A DNA stretch of 6,694 nt from assembly GCA_020439725.1 (NCBI GenBank), contig JAGQSE010000331.1, positions 1 through 6,694 on the forward strand, in the 5' to 3' direction. Below, piece after piece: positions 1 to 6,694 of the stretch. The notes under the pieces were generated by a model. The model saw only the letters and a program-made list of their open reading frames with translations, did not search any database and was not told where the DNA came from. The translations under genes were made by a program, and so were the position numbers. Source of the DNA: Acidobacteriota bacterium. GTDB taxonomy: Bacteria; Acidobacteriota; Thermoanaerobaculia; Multivoradales; JAHZIX01. The first letter of the stretch is position 1. Every line of letters starts with the position of its first letter.

Positions 1-225
1 CGTGCTACCGACACCCTCCAGCACGTCTTCTGGCCCTGCGACGTCAGCCTCCTCGACCGAGAGGCCATCGAGCCTACTCGCCTCCACGGACCTTCCCAGG
101 TCACCGACCTCTACCTACTCGCCCTCGCCGCCCGCCAAGGCGGCCGCCTGGTCACCTTCGACCGCTCGATTCCGCTGTCTGCCGTGCCCCGGGCGGGGGA
201 GGAGCATCTGGTGGTCTTGGGGTAG
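1..225 (+). CDS. VapC-type PIN-domain ribonuclease toxin, C-terminal part (5' end outside window)
   Basis: Frame 1 is open from the first base to TAG at 223-225, giving 74 residues with no start in the window. The protein contains SQVTDLYLLALA (32-43), then GGRLVTFDRSIPLSAV (47-62), and ends in LVVLG. This is the usual C-terminal signature of VapC toxins of type II toxin-antitoxin systems: D36 in the VTDxYLLALA helix and D54 in the TFDR strand correspond to the later acidic residues of the Mg2+-binding PIN site. Family members are endoribonucleases that cut tRNA or rRNA and are held inactive by a VapB antitoxin. About half of a typical 130-140-residue VapC is present; the first acidic residue and any vapB gene would lie upstream of the window. 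The frame is confident from the motif; the RNA target cannot be told. It is convergent with the DUF4878 gene. Confidence 0.85.
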   Translation, partial: RATDTLQHVFWPCDVSLLDREAIEPTRLHGPSQVTDLYLLALAARQGGRLVTFDRSIPLSAVPRAGEEHLVVLG

Positions 226-271
226 CCGGGCGCCGCGCCAGTCTGCTTCTACGTCTCGACAGCGCTCCCTC

Positions 272-288
272 GAAGCCCTCTCGGCTTC
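272..288. terminator. Candidate bidirectional hairpin between convergent genes
   Basis: GAAGCC and GGCTTC form a perfect 6-bp stem around a CTCTC loop. It lies in the 69-base gap between the vapC stop (225) and the DUF4878 stop (295), where a shared terminator would be expected. Neither side has a T tract, so intrinsic termination is not well supported; it may only stabilise the 3' ends. Confidence 0.35.
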
Positions 289-294
289 CACTGC

Positions 295-675
295 CTACTT
301 GTTGATCCCCGGCTGGATCCGCCACTTGCCGCCTTCCTGGATCAGGCTGTTGTTCTCGACGTCGGTGTCGCCGTTGCCGTACTTGATCTCGACGGTGACT
401 TCGGCAGTCTGGCCGATGACGTCCTCCTTCAGGACCTTGATCGACTTGATGCCGTCCTTTTGGGCGATCTCGCGGGTGGCTTGCTGCATACCGACCTTGA
501 GCTTGTCGTGAGGGACGTCAGAGCGGGCGTCGGCGGCGAGGATCTCGATGGCCTCGTCGAGCTCGCCCTTCTCGACATGGTGGTAGAAGGCCTTGACGGT
601 GGCCGCGGGGCCGGGCTTGAAGCAGCCGCTGGTCAGGAGTGCGGTGGCCAGGAGAAGACCGGTCATCAGCTTCAT
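295..675 (-). CDS. Small DUF4878-like lipoprotein
   Basis: This 126-residue protein starts at ATG 675-673 and ends with TAG at 297-295. The N-terminus is a lipoprotein signal with lipobox LTSGC (residues 14-18), predicting lipidation at C18 and anchoring on the outer face of the cytoplasmic membrane or in the outer membrane. The rest, PAATVKAFYHHVEKGELDEA (24-43) onward through EVTVEIKYGNG to GGKWRIQPG, has the pattern of the DUF4878/NTF2-like fold: an amphipathic helix pair, then beta strands ending in a 'G.WRI' strand. Members usually have no known enzymatic activity. The start is set by GAGGA (687-683), 7 bases upstream. The frame stays open far upstream, to 1308, but that part is antisense-type shadow of the YiiX gene. 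The ATG overlaps the upstream stop as ATGA, so translation is probably coupled. Confidence 0.85.
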   Translation of the reverse strand: MKLMTGLLLATALLTSGCFKPGPAATVKAFYHHVEKGELDEAIEILAADARSDVPHDKLKVGMQQATREIAQKDGIKSIKVLKEDVIGQTAEVTVEIKYGNGDTDVENNSLIQEGGKWRIQPGINK

Positions 676-1358
676 GGCAGGGTCCTCGGGAGGTTCAGGG
701 TTCGAAGGTCCTTGAGATACTGGCTGTGCTCGATGCGGCTCGGCAGGATGACCTGGCGGGCTGGGACGAGCGGGAAATCGATCGAATCGAAGCGGCCGTC
801 GACGAGGTCCAGCCCGGCGTCGCGATAGGTTCGCCAGACCAGCTCGGTGCAGTAGATGGCCGAGGCATCGGCGAGATCGAAGTCGTCGTCGAAGCGGACG
901 TGGTCGGTGGCCAGGGCGAGCGCCGCAGCCGCGGCACGGGGAGCCGCCCCTTCCGGATCGTCGGCGAGGCGAAGTGCGGTCCAGGCCACGGCCTTCTCCG
1001 GCGCCAGAAACGAGGCGATGGGCTCGGCGCGAACCCCACCGGCGTCCTCGCCCGTCGCGGGGACCGAGTTGACCACCACCAAGGTACCGTTCTGCCTTGC
1101 CACCAGGCCGACGTGCGAATAGTGAGTCTCCGGGTCCGCCAGCAGCACCGCGTGGCTGTTGAGACTGGTGCCTCGCCGGAGCAGGACGTCGCCGGGCTTC
1201 AAGCTCGTGACCTCGAGAGCCGGTGACTGCGGAGCGGCGGCCGGAGCCGTGCCGTTTCCCGAGGAGCATGCCGCCAAAGCAACAGCCACGAGCAGGCCCC
1301 CAAGCCATCTGACGCGGTGGCTTGGGCCCTTGTGGCGAGCAGGTCCTGACGGGGGCAT
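672..1358 (-). CDS. YiiX/YaeF-like permuted NlpC/P60 (papain-like) lipoprotein
   Basis: This 228-residue protein has a basic N-terminus, a hydrophobic segment (about 18-30) and lipobox ALAAC with C31 as the likely lipidated cysteine. After a short linker comes LKPGDVLLRRG (53-63), then THYSHVGLV (78-86) with H82, and FDDDFDLADASAIYCTELVW (156-175) with C170. This order, His before Cys with YCTELV late, is the circularly permuted NlpC/P60 layout of the YiiX/YaeF (C92) group. These are thiol hydrolases thought to act on amide or ester bonds of peptides or lipids; the substrate here is unknown. The His-Cys pair is intact, so activity is plausible. The start is uncertain: ATG at 1358 gives a good lipoprotein signal, but a GGGAGGT sits directly against it, and TTG at 1367 would add MGG. 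It is 17 bases after the upstream gene's stop and overlaps the next gene by ATGA. Confidence 0.85.
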   Translation of the reverse strand: MPPSGPARHKGPSHRVRWLGGLLVAVALAACSSGNGTAPAAAPQSPALEVTSLKPGDVLLRRGTSLNSHAVLLADPETHYSHVGLVARQNGTLVVVNSVPATGEDAGGVRAEPIASFLAPEKAVAWTALRLADDPEGAAPRAAAAALALATDHVRFDDDFDLADASAIYCTELVWRTYRDAGLDLVDGRFDSIDFPLVPARQVILPSRIEHSQYLKDLRTLNLPRTLP

Positions 1359-1375
1359 ACCTCCCAAGTATAGGG

Positions 1376-2014
1376 CTACGGGAAGGTTACGTCGCGCCAG
1401 GCAAGGGTGAAGTCGCCGGTCTGGACTTCGAGGAGAGCTGCTGAGCCTGTAACGCGCGCCAAGCCGTTGAACCGGATCCAGAAGTTGATCTCGATCTCCA
1501 CCGGGAGGTCGAGGTCGACCTCATAACTCTGGGCGGCCTTGTCCTTGCCGATCGAGCTGGCAAAGAACTCGTCGCCTGCTTCGGTGATGATCCGGCACCA
1601 CCTGGAATTGACGGAAACCTGCCGCGACGCCTTGGAGTCCGTAGCGCTGATCTCACAGCTCAAGTCCTCGCCGTAGGCCTCGCAGCGCTTGAGGACAAAA
1701 CGGAAACCGTCGACCTCTTTGACCCGTGAATTCCTAGTGCGTTGCCTCTGCGGAGCGCTAGAAGGTGAAGGCTCGGAGGTGGCCGCCCTGGGTTGCCGTA
1801 GCGATGTCGGGGCCTTCGGCTGGGCGGCCGAGCTTGGCGGGGGCTCTGGGAACGCCTCCTGCCCGGATTCGCTGACGGCTGGCTCGTGCGGGAAAACTGC
1901 GGAGTCGGAGCACGCCGACATTCCCGCCCACATCGCCAGAAGTGAGGCCACGACGACGAGCGATCCTAGGGTTTGCGCGGCGAGGCGGTTTCGGAGCAGA
2001 TGGTCCTCGGACAC
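1376..2014 (-). CDS. Proline-rich lipoprotein with an uncharacterised C-terminal domain
   Basis: This 212-residue protein begins at GTG 2014-2012, preceded by GGGAGGA at ideal spacing (8 bases), which fixes the start. A hydrophobic segment (17-30) leads to GMSAC (31-35), a lipobox-like site with a less usual Met at -3, so C35 is a probable but not certain lipid anchor. Residues about 36-100 are a low-complexity Pro/Ser/Ala/Gln linker. From FRFVLKRCEAYGEDLSCEI (104-122) onward is a compact beta-rich domain ending in GDFTLAWRDVTF. Its pattern (short Cys-containing strands, a middle 'iitEaGdeff' strand, acidic strands, a final aromatic strand) recalls an Ig-like accessory domain seen in many bacterial 'FxLxxCxxxGxxLxC' hypothetical proteins. 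C111, C120 and C140 could include one disulfide. No function is assigned. It is the first gene of a three-gene lipoprotein cluster. Confidence 0.8.
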   Translation of the reverse strand: MSEDHLLRNRLAAQTLGSLVVVASLLAMWAGMSACSDSAVFPHEPAVSESGQEAFPEPPPSSAAQPKAPTSLRQPRAATSEPSPSSAPQRQRTRNSRVKEVDGFRFVLKRCEAYGEDLSCEISATDSKASRQVSVNSRWCRIITEAGDEFFASSIGKDKAAQSYEVDLDLPVEIEINFWIRFNGLARVTGSAALLEVQTGDFTLAWRDVTFP

Positions 2015-2055
2015 GATGGCTTCCTCCCTCGGAACACGGTCTACGGTGTCCGCCG

Positions 2056-2084
2056 ATCCCAGAGATCGAGAAGGGCGGTGTCAG
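2056..2084 (-). promoter_or_regulatory. Weak sigma70-like promoter candidate for the lipoprotein cluster
   Basis: On the minus strand CTGACA (2084-2079, five of six to TTGACA) is followed after 17 bases by TGGGAT (2061-2056, only three of six to TATAAT). It sits 42 bases upstream of the GTG at 2014, the expected place for the operon promoter. The -10 box is poor and such matches arise often by chance. Confidence 0.2.
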
Positions 2085-2132
2085 ACGGTCTTTGAGAGAA
2101 GAGGCGAGAAAGGAGGGTCGAAAAGTGTCATG

Positions 2133-2155
2133 GGCGCCGGAGCGTGTCCGGCGCC
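2133..2155 (-). terminator. Strong GC hairpin, candidate terminator after the DUF1697 gene
   Basis: GGCGCCGGA (2133-2141) and TCCGGCGCC (2147-2155) form a perfect 9-bp stem with a 5-base loop. Read on the minus strand it lies 66 bases after the DUF1697 stop and before the lipoprotein cluster. A TTTT run follows at 2124-2121, but 8 bases after the stem rather than directly adjoining it, so it is an imperfect intrinsic terminator. Confidence 0.45.
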
Positions 2156-2174
2156 GATCGGCGATGTCGAAGCC

Positions 2175-2197
2175 CCGGTCCGCTCGAAGCGGATCGG
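2175..2197 (-). repeat. Second inverted repeat downstream of the DUF1697 gene
   Basis: CCGGTCCGCT (2175-2184) and AGCGGATCGG (2188-2197) can pair over ten positions with one mismatch in DNA around a three-base loop. It starts 24 bases after the DUF1697 stop and 20 bases before the stronger hairpin on the minus strand. There is no T tract; it may help 3'-end formation or RNA stability. Confidence 0.35.
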
Positions 2198-2220
2198 AAG
2201 ATCTTGCCCGCAGAGTCAGC

Positions 2221-2763
2221 TCAGCCGTAGAAGTACTTCACCGCTAGACGCTGCAAGGTGCGGTGGGTACGGACGGTGGTGAGGCCGAGAGCGGTTTCGA
2301 GGGCCTTGAAGTCGAGGTTTGAGGTGGAGACGCCGGCTTTGGGCAGCCAGTAGAGCTCGCTTCCGACGAGGGCCAGCTGGTCGTCGAAGGTCGCCAGGTC
2401 GAGGGCGGTGCTGGCTGCGCTCTTCGAGGGCTCGGTCGTCAGCAGTGCGACCTGGAGCTTGCCCTCGGAGCGTGCTCGCTGGTCAGGTGTGAAGGGCTGC
2501 CGGCCGGCGATGGCGACAACTTCCTCCGCCGAGCGTACGAACGTGGGCACCGGGTAGGCCAGGGCGGTCTCGAGGCCTGTTGCGAGGTGCCTGGCAACGG
2601 CCGCCCCGTCCTCGCTCTCTGCGTCGAAGACGACGTTGCCGCTGGCGAGGAACGCACCGACCTCGGAGAATCCTAGAGCTTCGACGTGGCCGCACAGCTC
2701 GTCGTTGGTGATCCGCCGGCGGCCGAGGTTCATCCCGCGAAGGAAGGCAGCGTAACGGGGCAT
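2221..2763 (-). CDS. DUF1697 family protein
   Basis: This 180-residue cytoplasmic protein has no signal peptide or membrane segment. The N-terminus PRYAAFLRGMNLGRRRI (2-18) is the hallmark of DUF1697 (usually 'xxaLLRGINVGGxx'), followed by the GFxxVxxxLxSGNVVF block (31-46), where SGN is diagnostic, the VPTFVRSAEEV strand-helix (72-82), and the C-terminal TTVRTHRTLQRL motif (162-173), which in relatives reads 'aTxRNwxTvxkL'. Its length matches the family (about 175-185). The family is widespread and its biochemical role is not known, so none is assigned. The start is ATG 2763, chosen because the family motif begins two residues later; no convincing Shine-Dalgarno precedes it. It is flanked by gaps of 233 and 206 bases, so it is probably transcribed alone or as an independent unit. 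Confidence 0.92.
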   Translation of the reverse strand: MPRYAAFLRGMNLGRRRITNDELCGHVEALGFSEVGAFLASGNVVFDAESEDGAAVARHLATGLETALAYPVPTFVRSAEEVVAIAGRQPFTPDQRARSEGKLQVALLTTEPSKSAASTALDLATFDDQLALVGSELYWLPKAGVSTSNLDFKALETALGLTTVRTHRTLQRLAVKYFYG

Positions 2764-2875
2764 GGCGGTGTTCTACCACGAGGTCTCTCGAAGGCAGCCA
2801 GCCCAACTTCCAGGCAGAGGCAGACGGTCTCCTCTGGGTCCGTACTCCGACCCTCAGGTGGACAGGGCACGGGCA

Positions 2876-2895
2876 GAACCGTACCGAATCGGTTC
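2876..2895. promoter_or_regulatory. Inverted repeat upstream of the DUF1697 gene
   Basis: GAACCG (2876-2881) and CGGTTC (2890-2895) are perfect inverted arms 8 bases apart, and the interior holds ACCGA/TCGGT around a single A. It lies about 113 bases before the DUF1697 start and could be an operator or a small hairpin. Nothing else in the 2764-2996 gap looks like a gene. Confidence 0.2.
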
Positions 2896-2915
2896 CACGG
2901 CCTCGTCTCGGTGGA

Positions 2916-2929
2916 CCTCCTGAAGGAGG
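2916..2929 (-). terminator. Short hairpin 68 bases after the MFS gene
   Basis: CCTCCT and AGGAGG form a perfect 6-bp stem around GA. On the minus strand it follows the transporter stop, but it has no T tract and the 2-base loop would have to open further. It is a weak candidate for 3'-end formation. Confidence 0.2.
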
Positions 2930-2996
2930 CACGGCGAGGCGCCACCTCCTTGGACGAGTGGAATCCGAGTCTTCGCTGTCTCGCCGACCTAGTGCT

Positions 2997-4328
2997 TCAG
3001 CTCTTCGACCGCGGCCGGGGCTTCTCGAGGTCGTGGCCTTCGGGGCCGGTCTCGCGGCGGCGCAGAGCGGCGGCGAAGACGAAACCGAAGAGGCTGAGAC
3101 CGGCGAAGAGCCAGAGCATCGGCAGGTAGCCGCCAGGATTCTCGGCGCTGGCGCCGGCCTGGTCGTTGAGCGCGCCGGCGAGGATGTTGATGCTCATGAG
3201 GCCGACGTTCTGGAGCATCGTCATCAGGCCGTAGGCGGTGCCGAGACGGTTCGGCTCGACCAGGTAGGGGACCGCGGGCCACAGCACCGCCGGGACCAGC
3301 GAGAACGAGATGCCGATGAGCACGGTCGAGATCCACAAGCTGGCGTGGGTATAGCCGAGCAGCGGGAAGACCGCGAAGAGCATGAAGGTACCGGCGGCCA
3401 TGAAGAAGGCCCGGCGTCCGATCCAGTCGACCATCAGACCGAAGGCGGGGGTGGCGAAGATGGCGGCGAAGAAGACGTAGCTGTTGAGCGTCGAGGCGTC
3501 CTGCAGCGACATGCCGTGGGCGTGCTGGAAGTACTTGATGGCGAAGGTGCTGCGGAAGGGGAAGATCACCGCGTAGAAGGTCACGCACAGCCCGACCACA
3601 TACCAGTAGGAGCGGTCGAAGCGCCACAGGTCGCTCCACACGATGCGGTCCGGCGGCGCCGGCCGCTCGAGGTCGTAGTGGGCTTCGGCGCGCACTTCGA
3701 GGACGTAATAGGCCGCGGAAGCGATCAACGCGACCAGCGCGAAGGCCGAGGCCAGCCACAGCGGCGGTTGCCAGCCCTGGTCGTAGAAGTACTTGGCCCA
3801 GGTGGGCGAGAGGTCCGCGGCCCAGGAGCCGGCGCGGGCGATGCTCAGGTTGACCCCGAAGGCGAAACCGAGCTGCCGGCCGACGAACCACTGACCGAGG
3901 GCGGTGGTGATGGCGACGATCATCGATTCGGCACCCAGCCCGAAGATCAGCCGGCCGGCGGCCATGACGTAGAAGGACGGTGAAATCGCCGTGATCACCA
4001 CGCCGACCAGGCAGATGGCGGCGAAGAGCAAAGTCGCCTTCCGAGTCCCCATGCGATCCGCGATGATGCCGCCGATCAGCACCATGAAGATGTTGGGCAG
4101 GCTGTAGATCGCGTTGAGCAGACCGATCTGGGTGTCGGTGAACCCCAGGAGGCGCTGCAGGTGGTCCGCCAGCGGGCCGATCGAGTCGTAGGCGTAGTAA
4201 TTGCCGAACATCGCCACGCTGATGAGGATCAGCACGGACCAGCGCAAGGTCGGGGTCGGTGGCAACCCGCGCCGGGGCTTGTCGGCGGCCTGGGGTCCGG
4301 ACGAGACTGGGGGAAAGTCGTCGCTCAC
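2997..4328 (-). CDS. Major facilitator superfamily transporter, MFSD1-like
   Basis: This 443-residue polytopic membrane protein has the hydrophobic pattern of a 12-helix MFS carrier. Motif A is present between helices 2 and 3 (GGIIADRMGTRKA, 86-98) and degenerately in the second half (GLMVDWIGRRA, 297-307). The stretch from GRLIFGLGAES (125-135) to LSIARAGS (161-168) closely follows animal MFSD1, which from memory reads GRFVFGIGGES and LSMARIGS with no gap between. It conserves a Glu (E134) and an Arg (R165) 31 residues apart that I recall as substrate-site residues there. MFSD1 is a lysosomal dipeptide uniporter; a peptide or other small-molecule substrate is inferred here, not shown. The start is GTG 4328 behind an 11-base Shine-Dalgarno. 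It is divergent from the M28 peptidase gene. A generic MFS anion or sugar carrier remains possible. Confidence 0.88.
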   Translation of the reverse strand: MSDDFPPVSSGPQAADKPRRGLPPTPTLRWSVLILISVAMFGNYYAYDSIGPLADHLQRLLGFTDTQIGLLNAIYSLPNIFMVLIGGIIADRMGTRKATLLFAAICLVGVVITAISPSFYVMAAGRLIFGLGAESMIVAITTALGQWFVGRQLGFAFGVNLSIARAGSWAADLSPTWAKYFYDQGWQPPLWLASAFALVALIASAAYYVLEVRAEAHYDLERPAPPDRIVWSDLWRFDRSYWYVVGLCVTFYAVIFPFRSTFAIKYFQHAHGMSLQDASTLNSYVFFAAIFATPAFGLMVDWIGRRAFFMAAGTFMLFAVFPLLGYTHASLWISTVLIGISFSLVPAVLWPAVPYLVEPNRLGTAYGLMTMLQNVGLMSINILAGALNDQAGASAENPGGYLPMLWLFAGLSLFGFVFAAALRRRETGPEGHDLEKPRPRSKS

Positions 4329-4332
4329 GATC

Positions 4333-4343
4333 GATCACCTCCT
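4333..4343 (-). promoter_or_regulatory. Unusually complete Shine-Dalgarno of the transporter gene
   Basis: AGGAGGTGATC on the minus strand is complementary to the 16S rRNA 3' tail over all 11 positions. The GGAGG core is 9 bases from the GTG at 4328, which settles the start over any internal ATG. Confidence 0.8.
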
Positions 4344-4359
4344 GGGGTTGTGAGCGGTC

Positions 4360-4365
4360 ATTGTA
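4360..4365 (-). promoter_or_regulatory. -10-like TACAAT for the transporter gene
   Basis: TACAAT (five of six to TATAAT) lies 31 bases before the GTG, which would put the transcript start near 4353 and give a leader of about 25 bases holding the Shine-Dalgarno. No TTGACA-like -35 is present at 16-18 bases. Confidence 0.4.
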
Positions 4366-4394
4366 CGCCTTCGAGGCCCCCGTGCCGGGCGGGC

Positions 4395-4407
4395 GATCGA
4401 GTCGATC
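4395..4407. promoter_or_regulatory. 13-base palindrome in the divergent promoter region
   Basis: GATCGA-G-TCGATC is a perfect inverted repeat around one central base, midway between the divergent transporter and M28 genes. A related GATCGATC occurs at 4329-4336 next to the transporter start codon. It could be an operator for shared control, but short GATC-rich palindromes are common in such DNA. Confidence 0.25.
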
Positions 4408-4544
4408 CGGGACGGCGCTCGGGGCAGACCCGGGGTGGCGGTGCCGCGGGCTAGGGGGTATTCTTCAAGGCCGATTCCTTTGAGGCCCACTCACCCGGCG
4501 GCACGACCCGGAGAGGTACGACCGCTGCCCCTGGAGGTTGTCCG

Positions 4545-6038
<1,494 letters not shown>

Positions 6039-6048
6039 GGAGCGAACG

Positions 6049-6694
6049 ATGAAGAGGAATCGAAGGCGGGACAACCGTGGACTCGGTGCCAGGACCCGGC
6101 GGGTCGGTGGCGGTCTCCTGGTGCTCTTCCTCCTGGGGCCGCTGGCGGCCGAAGCTGCGGGCTTCGATCCTCGGCCCTGCGCCACGCCGGATCGCCGTGG
6201 GAGCCTCCCGGATCCGGTCACGGCTCGTCGAGCGGCTCCCGGCCCGCTCGCAGGTCTGGGGATGGGATCGGCCGCGGATTGTGCCTTCGACGCCTCGAAC
6301 CCCAGCGCCACCTACGATCCGACCCTCCGCTACACGGTGACGGTGGTGGTGCACGTCATCCAGGACGATAGTTGCACGAGCGGCGCACTCACCGACGAGC
6401 AGGTGACGAGCCAGATCGCCATCCTCAACGAGGACTTCCAGGCGTTGCCGGGGACCAACGGTGCCAGCGGCATCGACAGCGGGATCCGTTTCGTGCTCGC
6501 CACCTATGACCCGGCGGGGTTGCCCACGACAGGGATCACGCGCACCTGCAACACCGCCTGGTACAACGACACCGGTACTTACTACGACACCCTCGCCTGG
6601 GACCCGAGCCGCTATCTCAACATTTACACCAGCAGCGCCGGTGGTTCCCGCGGCTACGTCCCCTTCCTACCGGCGGAGGGTGGTGGCTCGATGG
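6049..6694 (+). CDS. Secreted M43 (pappalysin/cytophagalysin-like) metalloprotease, N-terminal part, 3' end outside window
   Basis: Reading from ATG 6049 the frame is open to the window edge (215 codons). GAGGAG (6037-6042) overlaps the M28 stop and lies 6 bases before the ATG, so the two genes are probably one operon with coupled translation. An Arg-rich start and hydrophobic segment (about 20-33) ending LAAEAAG make a signal peptide. A divergent pro-region (about 38-90) precedes VTVVVHVIQDD (97-107), LTDEQVTSQIAILNEDFQ (114-131), GIRFVLATYDP (145-155), an ITRTCN block, and DPSRYLNIYTSSAGGSRGYVPFLP (185-208). This order is that of M43 proteases, in which the HEXXHxxGxxH zinc site comes shortly after the point where the window ends. 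The active site therefore cannot be checked. Members are extracellular endopeptidases; some carry C-terminal secretion or adhesion domains, which may also follow here. Confidence 0.88.
   Translation, partial: MKRNRRRDNRGLGARTRRVGGGLLVLFLLGPLAAEAAGFDPRPCATPDRRGSLPDPVTARRAAPGPLAGLGMGSAADCAFDASNPSATYDPTLRYTVTVVVHVIQDDSCTSGALTDEQVTSQIAILNEDFQALPGTNGASGIDSGIRFVLATYDPAGLPTTGITRTCNTAWYNDTGTYYDTLAWDPSRYLNIYTSSAGGSRGYVPFLPAEGGGSM

Noticed and set aside
2..511. A 169-residue Ser/Pro/Thr-rich plus-strand frame at the left edge
   Set aside because: It overlaps the VapC frame and the DUF4878-like gene and has only low-complexity sequence; the frame 1 protein has real PIN motifs.
676..1308. Extending the DUF4878-like gene upstream to make a 337-residue protein
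   Set aside because: The added part is Arg/Pro-rich, overlaps the whole YiiX-like gene in another frame, and bypasses the well-placed Shine-Dalgarno and lipoprotein signal at 675.
1689..2282. Plus-strand frames across the lipoprotein start and the 2015-2220 gap
   Set aside because: They have no Shine-Dalgarno or family motif and run antisense to the lipoprotein gene with its good start.
2730..2945. A possible 71-residue minus-strand small gene between the transporter and DUF1697
   Set aside because: It is Arg/Pro-rich, with no recognisable motif, and overlaps the start of the DUF1697 gene.
2958..3983. A 341-residue plus-strand frame rich in Glu/Gly/Asp/Arg
   Set aside because: It is the antisense shadow of the MFS transporter; the composition is a by-product of hydrophobic codons read on the opposite strand.
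2989..4338. A 449-residue minus-strand frame almost the same length as the transporter
   Set aside because: It is the same strand in another frame and is Arg/Pro/Leu-rich with no membrane pattern, while the 443-residue frame has motif A, clear helices and the Shine-Dalgarno.

Overview
The window is a GC-rich stretch of bacterial chromosome carrying seven recognisable protein genes, two of them cut by the window edges. There are no RNA genes, CRISPR array, insertion sequence or other mobile element. High GC with GTG starts, strong Shine-Dalgarno sites, many lipoproteins and secreted M28/M43 metallopeptidases suggests a soil or sediment bacterium such as an Acidobacteriota (Thermoanaerobaculia/Holophagae-like) or Myxococcota member. 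That placement is an impression from protein style, not a demonstrated assignment.

Layout. Bases 1-225 (+) are the 3' end of a VapC-type PIN-domain toxin, missed if only ORFs with a start codon are considered. It converges on a tight three-gene minus-strand cluster at 2014-295: a GTG-started, proline-rich lipoprotein with an uncharacterised C-terminal domain; a YiiX/YaeF-like permuted NlpC/P60 lipoprotein; and a small DUF4878-like lipoprotein coupled to it by an ATGA overlap. A 206-base gap with two hairpins separates this cluster from a DUF1697 gene (2763-2221). Another 233-base gap separates that from an MFSD1-like major facilitator transporter (4328-2997). All five minus-strand genes point the same way.

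From 4329 to 4544 lies a divergent promoter region with a -10-like TACAAT, a near-perfect Shine-Dalgarno for the transporter and a 13-base palindrome. On the other side, on the plus strand, are a secreted carboxypeptidase Q-like M28 dipeptidase/carboxypeptidase (4545-6038) and, ten bases later, a secreted M43 pappalysin/cytophagalysin-like metalloprotease (6049 to the edge). The M43 gene is cut before its HEXXH site.

How the genes may work together. The most interesting reading is a peptide-scavenging module. An exported M43 endopeptidase cuts proteins, a CPQ-like M28 enzyme trims the peptides, and the divergently transcribed MFSD1-like permease moves small peptides. In animals the relatives of the last two proteins, CPQ and MFSD1, both act on dipeptides and both are associated with the lysosome. 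The functional link here is inferred from family resemblance and gene order. The minus-strand lipoprotein trio looks like a separate cell-envelope operon.
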